Assembly (NCBI RefSeq): GCF_000368785.1
Contig: NZ_KB849689.1
Location: 316,293 to 380,292 of the forward strand
Length of the DNA stretch: 64,000 nucleotides
Reading direction: 5' to 3'
DNA from: Acinetobacter towneri DSM 14962 = CIP 107472
GTDB lineage: Bacteria; Pseudomonadota; Gammaproteobacteria; Pseudomonadales; Moraxellaceae
Positions 9,323 through 18,022 of this stretch are shown piece after piece (within the stretch, counting starts at the first letter, position 1; each line of letters opens with the position of its first letter). A program made the position numbers and the translations under genes. Under the pieces are notes generated by a model, which was not told the DNA's origin, did not search any database, and saw nothing but the letters and a program-made list of their open reading frames with translations.

Positions 9323-9607
9323 GCGGGTAACTCCAGAAATTATGATTATTCGCCTTACACTTTATTGATAGCATATAGTCTATATAGGTTCAATTTAAAA
9401 TCTGAAAAAAGATTGATAATTCATTTAATTACCCGCCAAATTTGCTGAAAGAAAAGATAAGCTGAAGATGATGAATTTACTCAACTCAACGGCAAAGCTA
9501 TACGATAAAATAAGATGCTAAATTTGCAAAAATAAATAGACCTTCATAATTTAATTTTAAATTACTTGGGTTTGAATTGGGCGTATGAATCTTGAGGGAA
9601 ATGTGGT

Positions 9608-10588
9608 TTGAAAATAATTTGGATGTTGCTGTGTTTTATGTTGTTAAGTGCTTGTCAAACCACGCAGCAGAACAGTCGAATCATTGCTAGTGCATTTAAT
9701 CTCACCACAGGCTTGCAGCAGAAAATCATGGATCGCTATGCACCCAAAAATATACAAGTGCAACATGATATTGTGTATGCAACGCAGCCTAATTTGAGTT
9801 TTGACTTGTATCAAAACAGTCAATTGCAAGATTTAGCTGCACGCCCGACAATTGTCTGGATTCATGGTGGTGGCTGGATTGCAGGTTCAAAAGCCCACGC
9901 ACGTGGCTATTTTAAATTATTAGCCGCGCAGGGCTTTAATGTAATTGCCGTACAATATCAATTTGCCCCGCATGCAACTTATCCTACTCAGTTGCAACAA
10001 ATTGATCAGGCTTTAAATTACATCACGCAACATGCAGAAAAATATCAGCTTAATCCACAACAATTATATTTAGCAGGCGATTCTGCAGGGGCGAATTTAG
10101 CTAGCCATTATGCCGCATTATTGAGTAATCCTGCATTTGCACAGCAGTCTAATTTACAGCCGACTATTCAGCACAAACAACTTAAAGGGCTGATTTTGCA
10201 CTGCGGGATTTATGATCTAAAAGCGTTTGTTGAAACTGCGCCAGATGAAATGAATATCGTAGAGTGGGGTGTTTATAATTTGGTGCAGGCTTACACGGGA
10301 GATCGGAAACAGGACAGTGAATTTCTGAAGAATATTTCGCCTATTCAACATTTAACGGCAAACTATCCTGCGGTATTTATCAGTGGTGGTAACAAAGACT
10401 TTTTAACAGAAACTCAATCTATGCCGATGCTGCATGCTTTACAGCAACAGCAGATTCCTGTGACGACAGCATTTTATCCAGATACAAAAGCATGGTTAAT
10501 TCACGAATATCAATTTTTTATGCACCAAAAAGAAAGCCAGCAAACTTTTGCTAAAACAACCCGAATTACGGATAAGAAAAGCCCTTGA
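9608..10588 (+). pseudogene. Alpha/beta hydrolase (esterase) lipoprotein, 3' end cut by an IS
   Basis: This is a hormone-sensitive-lipase-type esterase with a lipoprotein signal (MLLSAC, Cys at residue 17), so the mature enzyme should be anchored in an envelope membrane. The oxyanion motif HGGGW is near residue 85 and the nucleophile motif GDSAG near 158. It uses a TTG start preceded by GAGGG. The IS982 element enters at codon 317. The annotated frame continues nine codons into the IS left end and stops at 10588. Removing 10559-11533 plus one 7-bp duplication restores an in-frame ending that stops at 11589-11591, giving an original protein of 333 residues. The expected catalytic His region near the end (AWLIHEYQFF) is before the break, so the truncated enzyme might still work. 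Confidence 0.85.
10552..10558 (+). repeat. Left target-site duplication of the IS982 copy
   Basis: TAAAACA lies immediately left of the IS and is repeated at 11534-11540. The 7-bp length fits the range seen in this IS family. Confidence 0.9.
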
Positions 10589-10594
10589 AAAAAA

Positions 10595-10647
10595 GGTAGT
10601 TAGAGCCATTTAGAAAGTTACGACACAACCCAAAGGCTCTAACTACC
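10595..10647 (+). promoter_or_regulatory. Inverted repeat covering the transposase start region
   Basis: GGTAGTTAGAGCC (10595-10607) and its exact reverse complement (10635-10647) end directly against the transposase ATG. In a transcript reading in from the host gene upstream, the 13-bp stem would bury the translation start. A transcript starting inside the loop could not form it. This is the arrangement IS10 and IS50 use to block readthrough expression. Confidence 0.6.
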
Positions 10648-11526
10648 ATGTACGATTTTACAGAAATTTTTTGTATTGTTGATGATTTTTTCAAAAAATT
10701 TGAACCCATCTATTGGCAATTTCTCAAGCAAGAAAACAAACGTCAACGTATCAGACAAGCAACGCTATCTTTATCAGAAATTGTGGCTATCTCCATCTAC
10801 TATAAAACATCTCAAGTACATAATTTTAAGATGTTTTTTAACTTGCTTTGTCAGTTTGAAAGCAAACTCTTTAAAGACTTGCCTTGTTATAAAAACCTGA
10901 TTACCCTCATCAATCAGCACCAACTTGCTATTCATGCTTTGCTTTATGCGTTGAGCCAAAAAGATGAAAGTTCATATTTATGGATTGATTCAACACCTTT
11001 ACCTGTTTGTAAAAATAAAAGAATCCCTAAAGGTCATCATGCTTTAGATGAGATTGCTTCTCGTGGTAAAAGTACGATGGGCTGGTTTTATGGTTGCAAA
11101 TTACACTTGCTGATGAATCAAGAGGGTGAAATTGTAAATTCAGATTTATCAAACGGACATATTGCTGATCTTAAAAAAGTTGAGGATTTAGTGAATGGCT
11201 TATCAGCAACGGTCTATGGTGATAGAGGCTACATTAGCCAACCATTGAAAGAAACACTTAAAGAGCAAGGCATTGATTTAATTACTTATCCAAGAAAAAA
11301 TATGAGAGTGACCTTATTGCCATTTTCTGATGAATTTCATCTACGACAACGTAAAAGAATTGAAACATTGATAGGATTATTGAAAGAAAAATATCACTTA
11401 GTTACGAGTAAACATCGTTCGATTGCTGGTTTTTTAGCAGGCGTATTTTCTTCACTATGTGCGTATCAACTTTGCCAAAAGAATAAGCCTAAAATTCATG
11501 TGATTAAATCTTTGGCTTATCCGTAA
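10648..11526 (+). CDS. IS982-family transposase
   Basis: This 292-residue DDE transposase of the DDE_Tnp_1 type moves the surrounding IS. Catalytic residues are Asp114 (WIDSTPLP), Asp192 (YGDRGY) and Glu239 (KRIETLIG). The length is normal for the family and the frame is intact. There is no obvious Shine-Dalgarno sequence. The bases before the ATG form the right arm of a perfect 13-bp inverted repeat, which suggests that expression is deliberately weak. Confidence 0.95.
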   Translation: MYDFTEIFCIVDDFFKKFEPIYWQFLKQENKRQRIRQATLSLSEIVAISIYYKTSQVHNFKMFFNLLCQFESKLFKDLPCYKNLITLINQHQLAIHALLYALSQKDESSYLWIDSTPLPVCKNKRIPKGHHALDEIASRGKSTMGWFYGCKLHLLMNQEGEIVNSDLSNGHIADLKKVEDLVNGLSATVYGDRGYISQPLKETLKEQGIDLITYPRKNMRVTLLPFSDEFHLRQRKRIETLIGLLKEKYHLVTSKHRSIAGFLAGVFSSLCAYQLCQKNKPKIHVIKSLAYP

Positions 11527-11533
11527 CTGGGGT

Positions 11534-11540
11534 TAAAACA
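11534..11540 (+). repeat. Right target-site duplication of the IS982 copy
   Basis: TAAAACA, identical to 10552-10558. Confidence 0.9.
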
Positions 11541-11591
11541 GTAGAATTTATCCGAAGCACAGCAGACCCTAATGTATCGCGCATACAATAA
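11541..11591 (+). pseudogene. Separated 3' end of the alpha/beta hydrolase gene
   Basis: These 16 codons plus TAA continue the frame broken at 10558. They start VEFIRSTADPN and end SRIQ, a typical closing helix for this hydrolase fold. They have no start codon of their own and are no longer translated as part of the enzyme. Confidence 0.85.
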
Positions 11592-11638
11592 ATCAATACG
11601 ATGCTTCAGAAAAAGTGTTTTTTAACTGCTTAAGTTAT

Positions 11639-12814
11639 TTAGCTTTTGCTTTGTTTAAACTTTAAAACTGTCAAAACCACACAACCAAAAATCAGTCCCC
11701 AAAATGCAGAACCAATACCAAAAAACTGCACCCCAGAAGCACTAAATAAAAAGGTCAATAAAGCAGCTTCACGCTCTGCAACCTGCTGAAAAGCGAGGGC
11801 GATGTTGTGTCCAATGGTGCCAAGCAGTGCAATTCCTGCCAAAGCTGTAATAAAAACAGCAGGGAATGCCATCAGCAAACTGGTAAGCGTTGCCGCAAAT
11901 ATCCCCATCAAGATATAAAACAAACCGCAGCTAATTCCCGCAATATAGCGCTTACTGGCATCGGGATGCGATTGATCATCTAAGCTAATCGCAGCACTGA
12001 TGGATGCGATATTGACACTAAAACATCCAAATGGCGCGAAAATCGCTTGTGCTGTGCCTGTCCAACCAATTAAGTGACGTACGTTCGGGTTAAAACCATA
12101 GCTTTTGATCATGGCAAGACCGGGTAAATATTGCGATGCCATATTAATGACAAACAAAGGCAGGGCTAAACCTAAAATAGCAGACCAACTTAATTCAGGT
12201 TGCATCCAAACTGGTTGTGCAATACTCCATTGCACACTCGGCATTTGAAATTGCAAGAAGATTGGGCATAGTGCGACACCAATCAATACAGTTAAAACAA
12301 TGCTATAACGTGGGCTAAATCGTTTTGCCAATACATAAGCCGCCAATAAAGACAAAATAAATGCCCATGCTTCTTGCAGACTGGTAAATAGGGCAATTCC
12401 AAATTTAAGCAGCACACCTGCCAACATGGCGCTGGTTAAACTCTGTGGAATATAAGTCAGTACCTTTTCAAAAATACCTAAAAAGCCAAGCACTGCTGTG
12501 AGTACGCCACAAAATAAAAATGCGCCAATTGCTTCGTGTAAGCTATAACCGCTGCCCGTGGCGATAATCAGTGCCAAGCCTGCGGTAGACCATGAGGTCG
12601 CCACAGGATATTTAAATTTCCAAGATAAAATCAGCCCGCTTAGACCAATACCTAAACCCAACGCCCAAAACCAAGAGCTGATTTGCTCAGCACTTGCGCC
12701 TAAAATTTGTGCTGCCTGAATGACTAAAACCGCGGAAACACTAATACCGACCAAGAAGGTAATAAAACCTGCAAATACTGCAGGCACAGAGAAGTCATTT
12801 AAAAGTTTTTGCAT
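11639..12814 (-). CDS. benE: BenE-family transporter
   Basis: This is a 391-residue inner-membrane protein with about 12 hydrophobic segments. The family is annotated as benzoate/H+ symporters. The start (MQKLLNDFSVPAVFAGF) and the PVATSWSTAGLALI segment are typical of BenE. No benzoate-degradation genes lie nearby, so the true substrate cannot be inferred from context. It ends 47 bp from the broken hydrolase and is 83 bp downstream of the LysE-type gene, on the same strand. Confidence 0.85.
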   Translation of the reverse strand: MQKLLNDFSVPAVFAGFITFLVGISVSAVLVIQAAQILGASAEQISSWFWALGLGIGLSGLILSWKFKYPVATSWSTAGLALIIATGSGYSLHEAIGAFLFCGVLTAVLGFLGIFEKVLTYIPQSLTSAMLAGVLLKFGIALFTSLQEAWAFILSLLAAYVLAKRFSPRYSIVLTVLIGVALCPIFLQFQMPSVQWSIAQPVWMQPELSWSAILGLALPLFVINMASQYLPGLAMIKSYGFNPNVRHLIGWTGTAQAIFAPFGCFSVNIASISAAISLDDQSHPDASKRYIAGISCGLFYILMGIFAATLTSLLMAFPAVFITALAGIALLGTIGHNIALAFQQVAEREAALLTFLFSASGVQFFGIGSAFWGLIFGCVVLTVLKFKQSKS

Positions 12815-12897
12815 GCTTTCTTAGACATACTTTCTATAATTTATGAACAGATCATACACATTTGAACAAATAGTCAAAAGTGTTTTTTATACTTTTT

Positions 12898-13560
12898 TTA
12901 TAGCGTTGAGCTTGCCAGTCTAAAGCCAAAACCGCAGAACAAAATACCAATACTTGCAACGCAAATGGCTGCAATTTTATAGCGTTGATTGAAATAACTG
13001 GCTAATTTGACTCCTGAAAAAATCAAGATAGATAAATAACCCATGCTAATGATTTGTAGGACGATGGCTAAAACAGCAAAGCTCAGCATCGGGTAGGTGT
13101 AATCAGGATTGACGAATTGCACAAAAAAAGACAAATAAAACAAAATTGCTTTTGGGTTAATAACGCTAATCATTAAAGCAGTTCGGTAGGGATGAACCCG
13201 TTCAGTTGTATTGCTCGTTGCTGTTGTAGAAAGATTGGCGTGCGAAGTTCTGGTTTGTGGAAACCATGTTTTATAGGCTGCAATCAGTAGTTTAATACCT
13301 AAATAGCCTAAGTAGAGCGCACCAACTACTTTTAATAAGGTGAATAGCCATGGAAAAGCATGCAATAATGAGGCTGCCCCTAAAATGGTGCACACAATTA
13401 AAATCAGATCACCCGTAAATACACCGAAAGCAGCTGCATAGCCTGTGCGTATCCCAAAGCGTGAAGCCACTGACATGACATAGAGTGAGTTTGGGCCAGG
13501 CAAGAGCACAATTAAGGTTGTGCCAATTATAAAAGTGCTGAGGTCACTAATACCAAACAC
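12898..13560 (-). CDS. LysE-family amino acid exporter
   Basis: This 220-residue inner-membrane protein has about six TM segments. The family signature LPGPNSLYV lies in the first helix (near residue 20), followed by GIRTGYAAAFG. LysE/RhtB/LeuE proteins export amino acids such as lysine, homoserine or leucine; the substrate here is unknown. It starts with GTG preceded by AGGTGA. A His/Ser/Thr-rich cytoplasmic loop of about 20 residues interrupts the middle and looks variable. Confidence 0.88.
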   Translation of the reverse strand: MFGISDLSTFIIGTTLIVLLPGPNSLYVMSVASRFGIRTGYAAAFGVFTGDLILIVCTILGAASLLHAFPWLFTLLKVVGALYLGYLGIKLLIAAYKTWFPQTRTSHANLSTTATSNTTERVHPYRTALMISVINPKAILFYLSFFVQFVNPDYTYPMLSFAVLAIVLQIISMGYLSILIFSGVKLASYFNQRYKIAAICVASIGILFCGFGFRLASSTL

Positions 13561-13577
13561 GCAAACTCACCTAAATA

Positions 13578-13611
13578 AAAACCGATGTTGCAGTATAACA
13601 ACATCGGTTTT
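13578..13611. terminator. Terminator downstream of tal
   Basis: The arms AAAACCGATGTTG and CAACATCGGTTTT form a perfect 13-bp stem around a short loop. On the minus strand it ends in a T run, 46 bp past the tal stop codon, and separates tal from the LysE-type gene. Confidence 0.9.
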
Positions 13612-13656
13612 GTGGCTTAGTAAAAATTTTGGAATTTTACTGGGATAGGTTAAAGC

Positions 13657-14643
13657 TTAAGCTTTAATCTCTGCATCTAAGCCGAAAGACTGGCGTAATA
13701 GGGTGGCAAGTTGCTCACGCGCTTTAATAAAGCCATCAATGCCGCCTTGTAACAATTGGAACGCCATCAAATCTGCCTCAAGTTGCGCTTTGAATTGTTC
13801 CTTTTCAATTGCTGCCAGTGGTTCAGCTTGAACTTGAATGCCATTGGTCGATAACGCTGCAGCGACTTCTCGTTCATCAGCTTCAAGTTCTGCCAATAAA
13901 TTTGGTGCAACGGTCAATAAATCACAACCAGCTAAAGCCAAAACCTGATCAATACTACGGAAACTCGCGCCCATAATTTCAGTTTGTACTTGATGCTGTT
14001 TATAGAATTGATAAATTTTCTTCACCGAAAGTACACCCAGATCTTTTTCAATAGGGTAGTACATGACATTTTCAGCTTTTTTATACCAATCTAAAATACG
14101 ACCCACAAATGGTGAAATCAACGTCACTTTGGCATCTGCACAAGCATGTGCCTGATGTAAACCAAACAATAAGGTTAAATTGGTGTGAATGCCTTCGGCT
14201 TCCAACACTTTCGCCGCTTGAATGCCTTCCCATGTCGATGCAATCTTAATCAAAATGCGGTCTGAATGAACACCATAAGCTTGGTACAGTGCTAAAAGTT
14301 CTTTGGCTTTGGCAATGGTCGCATCAGTGTCATAAGACAAAGAAGCATCCACCTCAGTCGAAACACGACCTTCAATCAGCTTTAAAATTTCTACACCAAA
14401 TTTGACCGTTAAAATATCAATGCTGCGCTCAACCAATAGATTATTTGTATAACCTTCAGCTTTGGCTTGCTCAAATGCAGCTTCAATCAACGCTTTATTT
14501 TCAGGTTGATTGGCAGCCGCCGTAATGAGTGATGGGTTGGTGGTCGCATCCAAAGGACGAAACTTTTCAATCGCAGCCAAGTCACTACTATCTGCAACAA
14601 TGGTGGTTAAGTTTTTTAGTTGATTTAAGGCTGTCTGTGTCAT
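13657..14643 (-). CDS. tal: Transaldolase
   Basis: This enzyme transfers a dihydroxyacetone unit between sugar phosphates in the non-oxidative pentose phosphate pathway. It is 328 residues long and of the TalB type. The Schiff-base Lys133 lies in ILIKIASTWEG, and DATTNPSLI is at residues 32-40. The frame is open back to 14715, but the ATG at 14643 (MTQTALNQL) starts the conserved protein. It is alone between aceR, on the same strand, and a strong terminator. Confidence 0.95.
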   Translation of the reverse strand: MTQTALNQLKNLTTIVADSSDLAAIEKFRPLDATTNPSLITAAANQPENKALIEAAFEQAKAEGYTNNLLVERSIDILTVKFGVEILKLIEGRVSTEVDASLSYDTDATIAKAKELLALYQAYGVHSDRILIKIASTWEGIQAAKVLEAEGIHTNLTLLFGLHQAHACADAKVTLISPFVGRILDWYKKAENVMYYPIEKDLGVLSVKKIYQFYKQHQVQTEIMGASFRSIDQVLALAGCDLLTVAPNLLAELEADEREVAAALSTNGIQVQAEPLAAIEKEQFKAQLEADLMAFQLLQGGIDGFIKAREQLATLLRQSFGLDAEIKA

Positions 14644-14732
14644 TCGAGATCTAGTTCTTAGGTTATTGCTTATACATTCAGTTATATCACAAACAGCTTT
14701 TAACCCAAGTACCAAGTAAGAGGGTTTGTGGA

Positions 14733-15623
14733 TTATTTACCAGTTTTTCTCAGATTTCGGACGTGATTAATCAAAAAATGAGCAGCAGCGCCCAATTGAT
14801 GTTCTCGGCTCCAGACCAAATCGACAAAATATTCAAATTTTGGGGTGAAATCTAGCAGCTGTAAAATTTTTAATTCGTGTTGTAGTTCAGGATGTTCATT
14901 CAGCATTTCCAAGGGTAAGACACCCCAGCCTAAACCCTGCTTAATCATACTGCAGGCAGAATGATGATTATCGGTACGCCAATAGTGCTTAGAAAATAAC
15001 AACTCGGGTTTAATCTGCCGATCACGGCTCGCCACTACAATTTGCCGATTTTGTAAAATCTGTTCAAAACTGACTTGATCAGATTCAGCCAGCGGTGAAT
15101 GTCGGGCAGCGACAGGCACTAAAATTTCACGTTTTAATTCCACAAATTGTTCACTGCTTTGTAATTGTTCGCGTTCAAACATAAAGGCCAAGTCCGCTGC
15201 TTGAGTCATGAGTAAATGCAGTGCATCTTCTTGTGGCGCAGAGAAAATATTGATCTGCAATTCAGGAAATTGCTGTTCTAGTAACACAATATAATCTGTC
15301 CAGCGAGTGTGTAGTAATTCAGACACCACCACAATATTTAAGTGTGCTTCCAGCCCAGAACTGAGCGCAAAAGCATGTTGTTTCCATTGCTTCATTTCTA
15401 TGAGCAGTTGTTTGCTTTTTTCGTAAAGACTCTGCGCTTGTGGGGTAGGCAAAGGTTCACGCCCAATCCGTTCAAACAGTTTTAGGTCTAAATCAATTTC
15501 TAAATTAGCAATGGACATACTAATTGCCGAAGGCACCTTGCCCAATTGGCGTGCAGCTGCAGAAAAAGAACCCGTTTCCATGACGGTGATAAAAATAATC
15601 AGCTGATCTTGATTGATATTCAT
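14733..15623 (-). CDS. LysR-family regulator, AceR-like
   Basis: This is a 296-residue LysR-type transcription factor. The N-terminal helix-turn-helix (TGSFSAAARQLGKVPSAIS, residues 17-35) is followed by the periplasmic-binding-protein-like effector domain. It is divergent from the PACE efflux gene at 15731 with about 107 bp between them. This is the arrangement of aceR and aceI in Acinetobacter baumannii, where AceR activates the pump in response to chlorhexidine. The AceR assignment rests on this context and on the identity of the neighbour. Confidence 0.8.
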   Translation of the reverse strand: MNINQDQLIIFITVMETGSFSAAARQLGKVPSAISMSIANLEIDLDLKLFERIGREPLPTPQAQSLYEKSKQLLIEMKQWKQHAFALSSGLEAHLNIVVVSELLHTRWTDYIVLLEQQFPELQINIFSAPQEDALHLLMTQAADLAFMFEREQLQSSEQFVELKREILVPVAARHSPLAESDQVSFEQILQNRQIVVASRDRQIKPELLFSKHYWRTDNHHSACSMIKQGLGWGVLPLEMLNEHPELQHELKILQLLDFTPKFEYFVDLVWSREHQLGAAAHFLINHVRNLRKTGK

Positions 15624-15645
15624 GGCTGAGCATTCGTTTTACTTT

Positions 15646-15658
15646 TCAATATTATTGA
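15646..15658. promoter_or_regulatory. Possible LysR-type operator
   Basis: TCAAT-ATT-ATTGA is a short interrupted inverted repeat in the aceR/aceI intergenic region, with the loose shape of LysR sites. Nothing beyond symmetry and location supports it. Confidence 0.3.
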
Positions 15659-15730
15659 TGGATTCTAACTCGATTGGTCAATTAAATGAAAATAAAATAA
15701 GCGGTGAAGGATAAGTATTTGAGTAAGCAG

Positions 15731-16162
15731 ATGTTGATTTCCAAAAGAAGATGGGTACATGCCCTGAGTTATGAAGTGATTTTATTGGTCATCATTGCTT
15801 TGGCATTAAGTTATGTGTTTGAAATGCCAATGCAAGTGACAGGTGGTCTAGGCATTGCAATGGCGGTGACTTCGGTGCTGTGGAATATGCTGTTTAATCA
15901 TTATTTTGAAAAGTTTGAAGCGCAACACCAATTACGCAGAACTTTTAAAATCCGCGTTTTACATGCAATCGGTTTTGAAGGTGGCTTAATGCTCGCCACT
16001 ATTCCCATGGTGGCGTATGCCTTAGAAATATCCCTGCTGCAGGCAATTTTGATTGATTTGCTGATGACGCTCAGCATTTTGCTCTATACCTTTATTTTTC
16101 AATATTGTTATGACCATATTGAAGCGAAACTGGGTTATGCCCCGCAACATTCAGTCAGATAA
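15731..16162 (+). CDS. aceI: PACE-family chlorhexidine efflux transporter, AceI-like
   Basis: This is a 143-residue inner-membrane protein with four TM helices formed by two bacterial transmembrane pair repeats. PACE proteins expel biocides such as chlorhexidine using the proton gradient. The upstream GTG at 15704 is possible, but the ATG at 15731 gives MLISKRRWVHALSYE. That places the conserved proton-coupling glutamate at position 15, as in AceI. The motifs WNMLFNHYFEK, LHAIGFEGGL and FQYCYDHIE match the family. It is divergent from a LysR regulator. Confidence 0.9.
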   Translation: MLISKRRWVHALSYEVILLVIIALALSYVFEMPMQVTGGLGIAMAVTSVLWNMLFNHYFEKFEAQHQLRRTFKIRVLHAIGFEGGLMLATIPMVAYALEISLLQAILIDLLMTLSILLYTFIFQYCYDHIEAKLGYAPQHSVR

Positions 16163-16210
16163 AGCGCTAGTAGCTAATTAAAAGTTGGCTGCTATAAATT
16201 TAGGGTTATA

Positions 16211-16243
16211 AAAAAGCCACCTGAATGAATCAAGTGGCTTTTA
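16211..16243. terminator. Convergent terminator between aceI and the thiolase gene
   Basis: The arms AAAAGCCAC and GTGGCTTTT enclose a 13-nt loop, with A and T runs on the two sides. The 109-bp gap between the convergent genes contains only this. Confidence 0.82.
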
Positions 16244-16271
16244 TCTCTATCTAAATTAGAACTAGGCAGAA

Positions 16272-17783
16272 TTATTTTTCAATAATGGCTGTTACACCTT
16301 GACCGCCTGCTGCACAGATTGACACCAATACGCGACCTGAACCTTTTTGATTCAGAAGTTTCGCCGCAGTGGCAAGAATACGTCCGCCTGTTGCTGCAAA
16401 TGGGTGACCTGCTGCCAAAGATGAACCTTTAACGTTCAGTTTGCTGCGATCAATTGAACCTAGAGGTGCTTCTAAACCTAAACGTTCTTTACAGAAGTTT
16501 GGATCTTCCCATGCTTTTAAGGTAGACAATACTTGAGATGCAAACGCTTCGTGAATTTCGTAATAATCGAAGTCTTGTAAAGTTAAGCCCGCACGCTCAA
16601 GCATACGTGGTACTGCATAAGCAGGCGCCATCAATAAGCCTTCTTTTTTACCTACAAAATCAACTGCTGCAGTTTCTTGGAAAGTCAAATAAGCTAAGAC
16701 TTCATGACCGTTGGCTTTTGCCCATTCTTCAGAGGCAAGTAATACGCAAGATGCACCATCAGTCAGTGGGGTAGAGTTACCTGCAGTCATAGTGCGCGCG
16801 TCGCCTTTACCAAAAGCAGGTTTTAACTTCGCTAGTTTTTCTACAGTAGAATCTGCACGTAAGTTATTGTCACGTTCTAAACCTAAAAATGGCGTGATGA
16901 GATCATCAAAGAAACCTTCGTCATAGGCAGCTGCCATTTTTTGGTGAGATGAAGCTGCTAACTCATCCTGCGCTTCACGAGAGATGCCCCATTCCAACGT
17001 AGTAATGGCTTGGTGGTCGCCCATTGATAAACCTGTGCGTGGTTCACCGTTACGTGGCGCATCCATTAAATCTTTAATATTGATTTTGGTTAATGCTTTT
17101 AAGCGGTCTTTACCTGTTTTTGCAATGTTCAATTCAAGCAATGCTTTACGCAAACCATCGCCAAATGCGATTGGTGCGTCAGAAGTCGTATCTACACCGC
17201 CTGCAACACCAACCTCGATTTGACCCAGTGCAATTTTATTCGCAACTAAAAAAGCAGCCTGCAAGCCAGTACCACATGCTTGTTGTATATCGTAAGCTGG
17301 TGTTTCAGGAGCAAGGGCAGTATTGAGTACGCACTCACGAGTCATGTTAAAGTCACGGCTGTGTTTGAGCACTGCACCTGCAACAACTTCACCCAAACGC
17401 TGACCTTGTAAGTTGAATCGTTCAACAAGACCATTTAATGCTGCTGTAAACATATCTGTATTAGATGCAGTAAAGTAAGCGCCATTAGAACGTGCGAATG
17501 GAATACGGTTACCACCGATAATAGCAACGCGGCGAACAGTGTTTTGGCTCATAATTTTATCCTGTTGAACAGAGGTATTGGTATTAGATGGTGCTTTTGT
17601 TTGCGTTGAAGCAGTTGTTTTAGCACGGCTAGTCGTGCGGGTACGTGTAGTTTTTGTCGTACTCGTGTTGGAACGGGTTGCAGTGTTGCTACTTTTGCTT
17701 GTACGTTTAGCAGTTGATGTATTTGACACAGAATCCGTTGCAGAATTTTCCACTGCTGGATTTTCTTGAGTTGTTTTGCTCAT
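16272..17783 (-). CDS. Acetyl-CoA acetyltransferase (thiolase) with optional basic N-terminal tail
   Basis: This thiolase cleaves or forms 3-ketoacyl-CoA and is probably involved in fatty-acid or short-chain acyl metabolism. Counting from an internal ATG at 17552 (MSQNTVRR) it is 426 residues, with the acyl-carrying Cys93 in QACGTG, HEAF, the catalytic His in AAGHPFAATGG and the second Cys in SICAAGG. The frame extends 77 codons further to the ATG at 17783. That adds a Ser/Thr/Lys/Arg-rich, disordered tail. The internal start has the stronger ribosome binding site (AGGA), while the outer start has GGAAAAG. Both forms may be made. It is divergent from fabG and maoC, with which it forms a lipid-metabolism group. 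Confidence 0.9.
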   Translation of the reverse strand: MSKTTQENPAVENSATDSVSNTSTAKRTSKSSNTATRSNTSTTKTTRTRTTSRAKTTASTQTKAPSNTNTSVQQDKIMSQNTVRRVAIIGGNRIPFARSNGAYFTASNTDMFTAALNGLVERFNLQGQRLGEVVAGAVLKHSRDFNMTRECVLNTALAPETPAYDIQQACGTGLQAAFLVANKIALGQIEVGVAGGVDTTSDAPIAFGDGLRKALLELNIAKTGKDRLKALTKINIKDLMDAPRNGEPRTGLSMGDHQAITTLEWGISREAQDELAASSHQKMAAAYDEGFFDDLITPFLGLERDNNLRADSTVEKLAKLKPAFGKGDARTMTAGNSTPLTDGASCVLLASEEWAKANGHEVLAYLTFQETAAVDFVGKKEGLLMAPAYAVPRMLERAGLTLQDFDYYEIHEAFASQVLSTLKAWEDPNFCKERLGLEAPLGSIDRSKLNVKGSSLAAGHPFAATGGRILATAAKLLNQKGSGRVLVSICAAGGQGVTAIIEK

Positions 17784-18022
17784 AAGGCTTTTCCAAGCAT
17801 GTTAAGGGTCTACTTGATGCGTACATTAGCACAATAGTATGACAGCTGAATTGACTACAATGACATTGCAGAATGCATTCAGGTCAAGACATCTCATAAT
17901 TAACTCAAGTATGATTTAGCACAAACGGGTAACGCTATTGAAATGTGGGCATTTGGCATCATATTGATGTTAAAAGATATCGTGTAATCCATCAAAAAAT
18001 GAATTTATGAGAGATAATAATC

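Larger units (their letters stand above)
10559..11533 (+). mobile_element. Complete IS982-family insertion sequence, 975 bp
   Basis: The ends are 18-bp imperfect inverted repeats at 10559-10576 and 11516-11533 that match at 16 of 18 positions and share TTACGGATAAG. Identical 7-bp direct repeats (TAAAACA) flank it, so the insertion is structurally intact and probably recent. It contains one transposase gene. It is a second copy of the element seen at 1-399, in the same orientation. Confidence 0.95.

Noticed and set aside
400..10558. A true composite transposon between the two IS982 copies
   Set aside because: The interior is ordinary core chromosome (pepN, gor, usp), and the right copy has its own 7-bp duplication inside a gene, indicating independent insertion.
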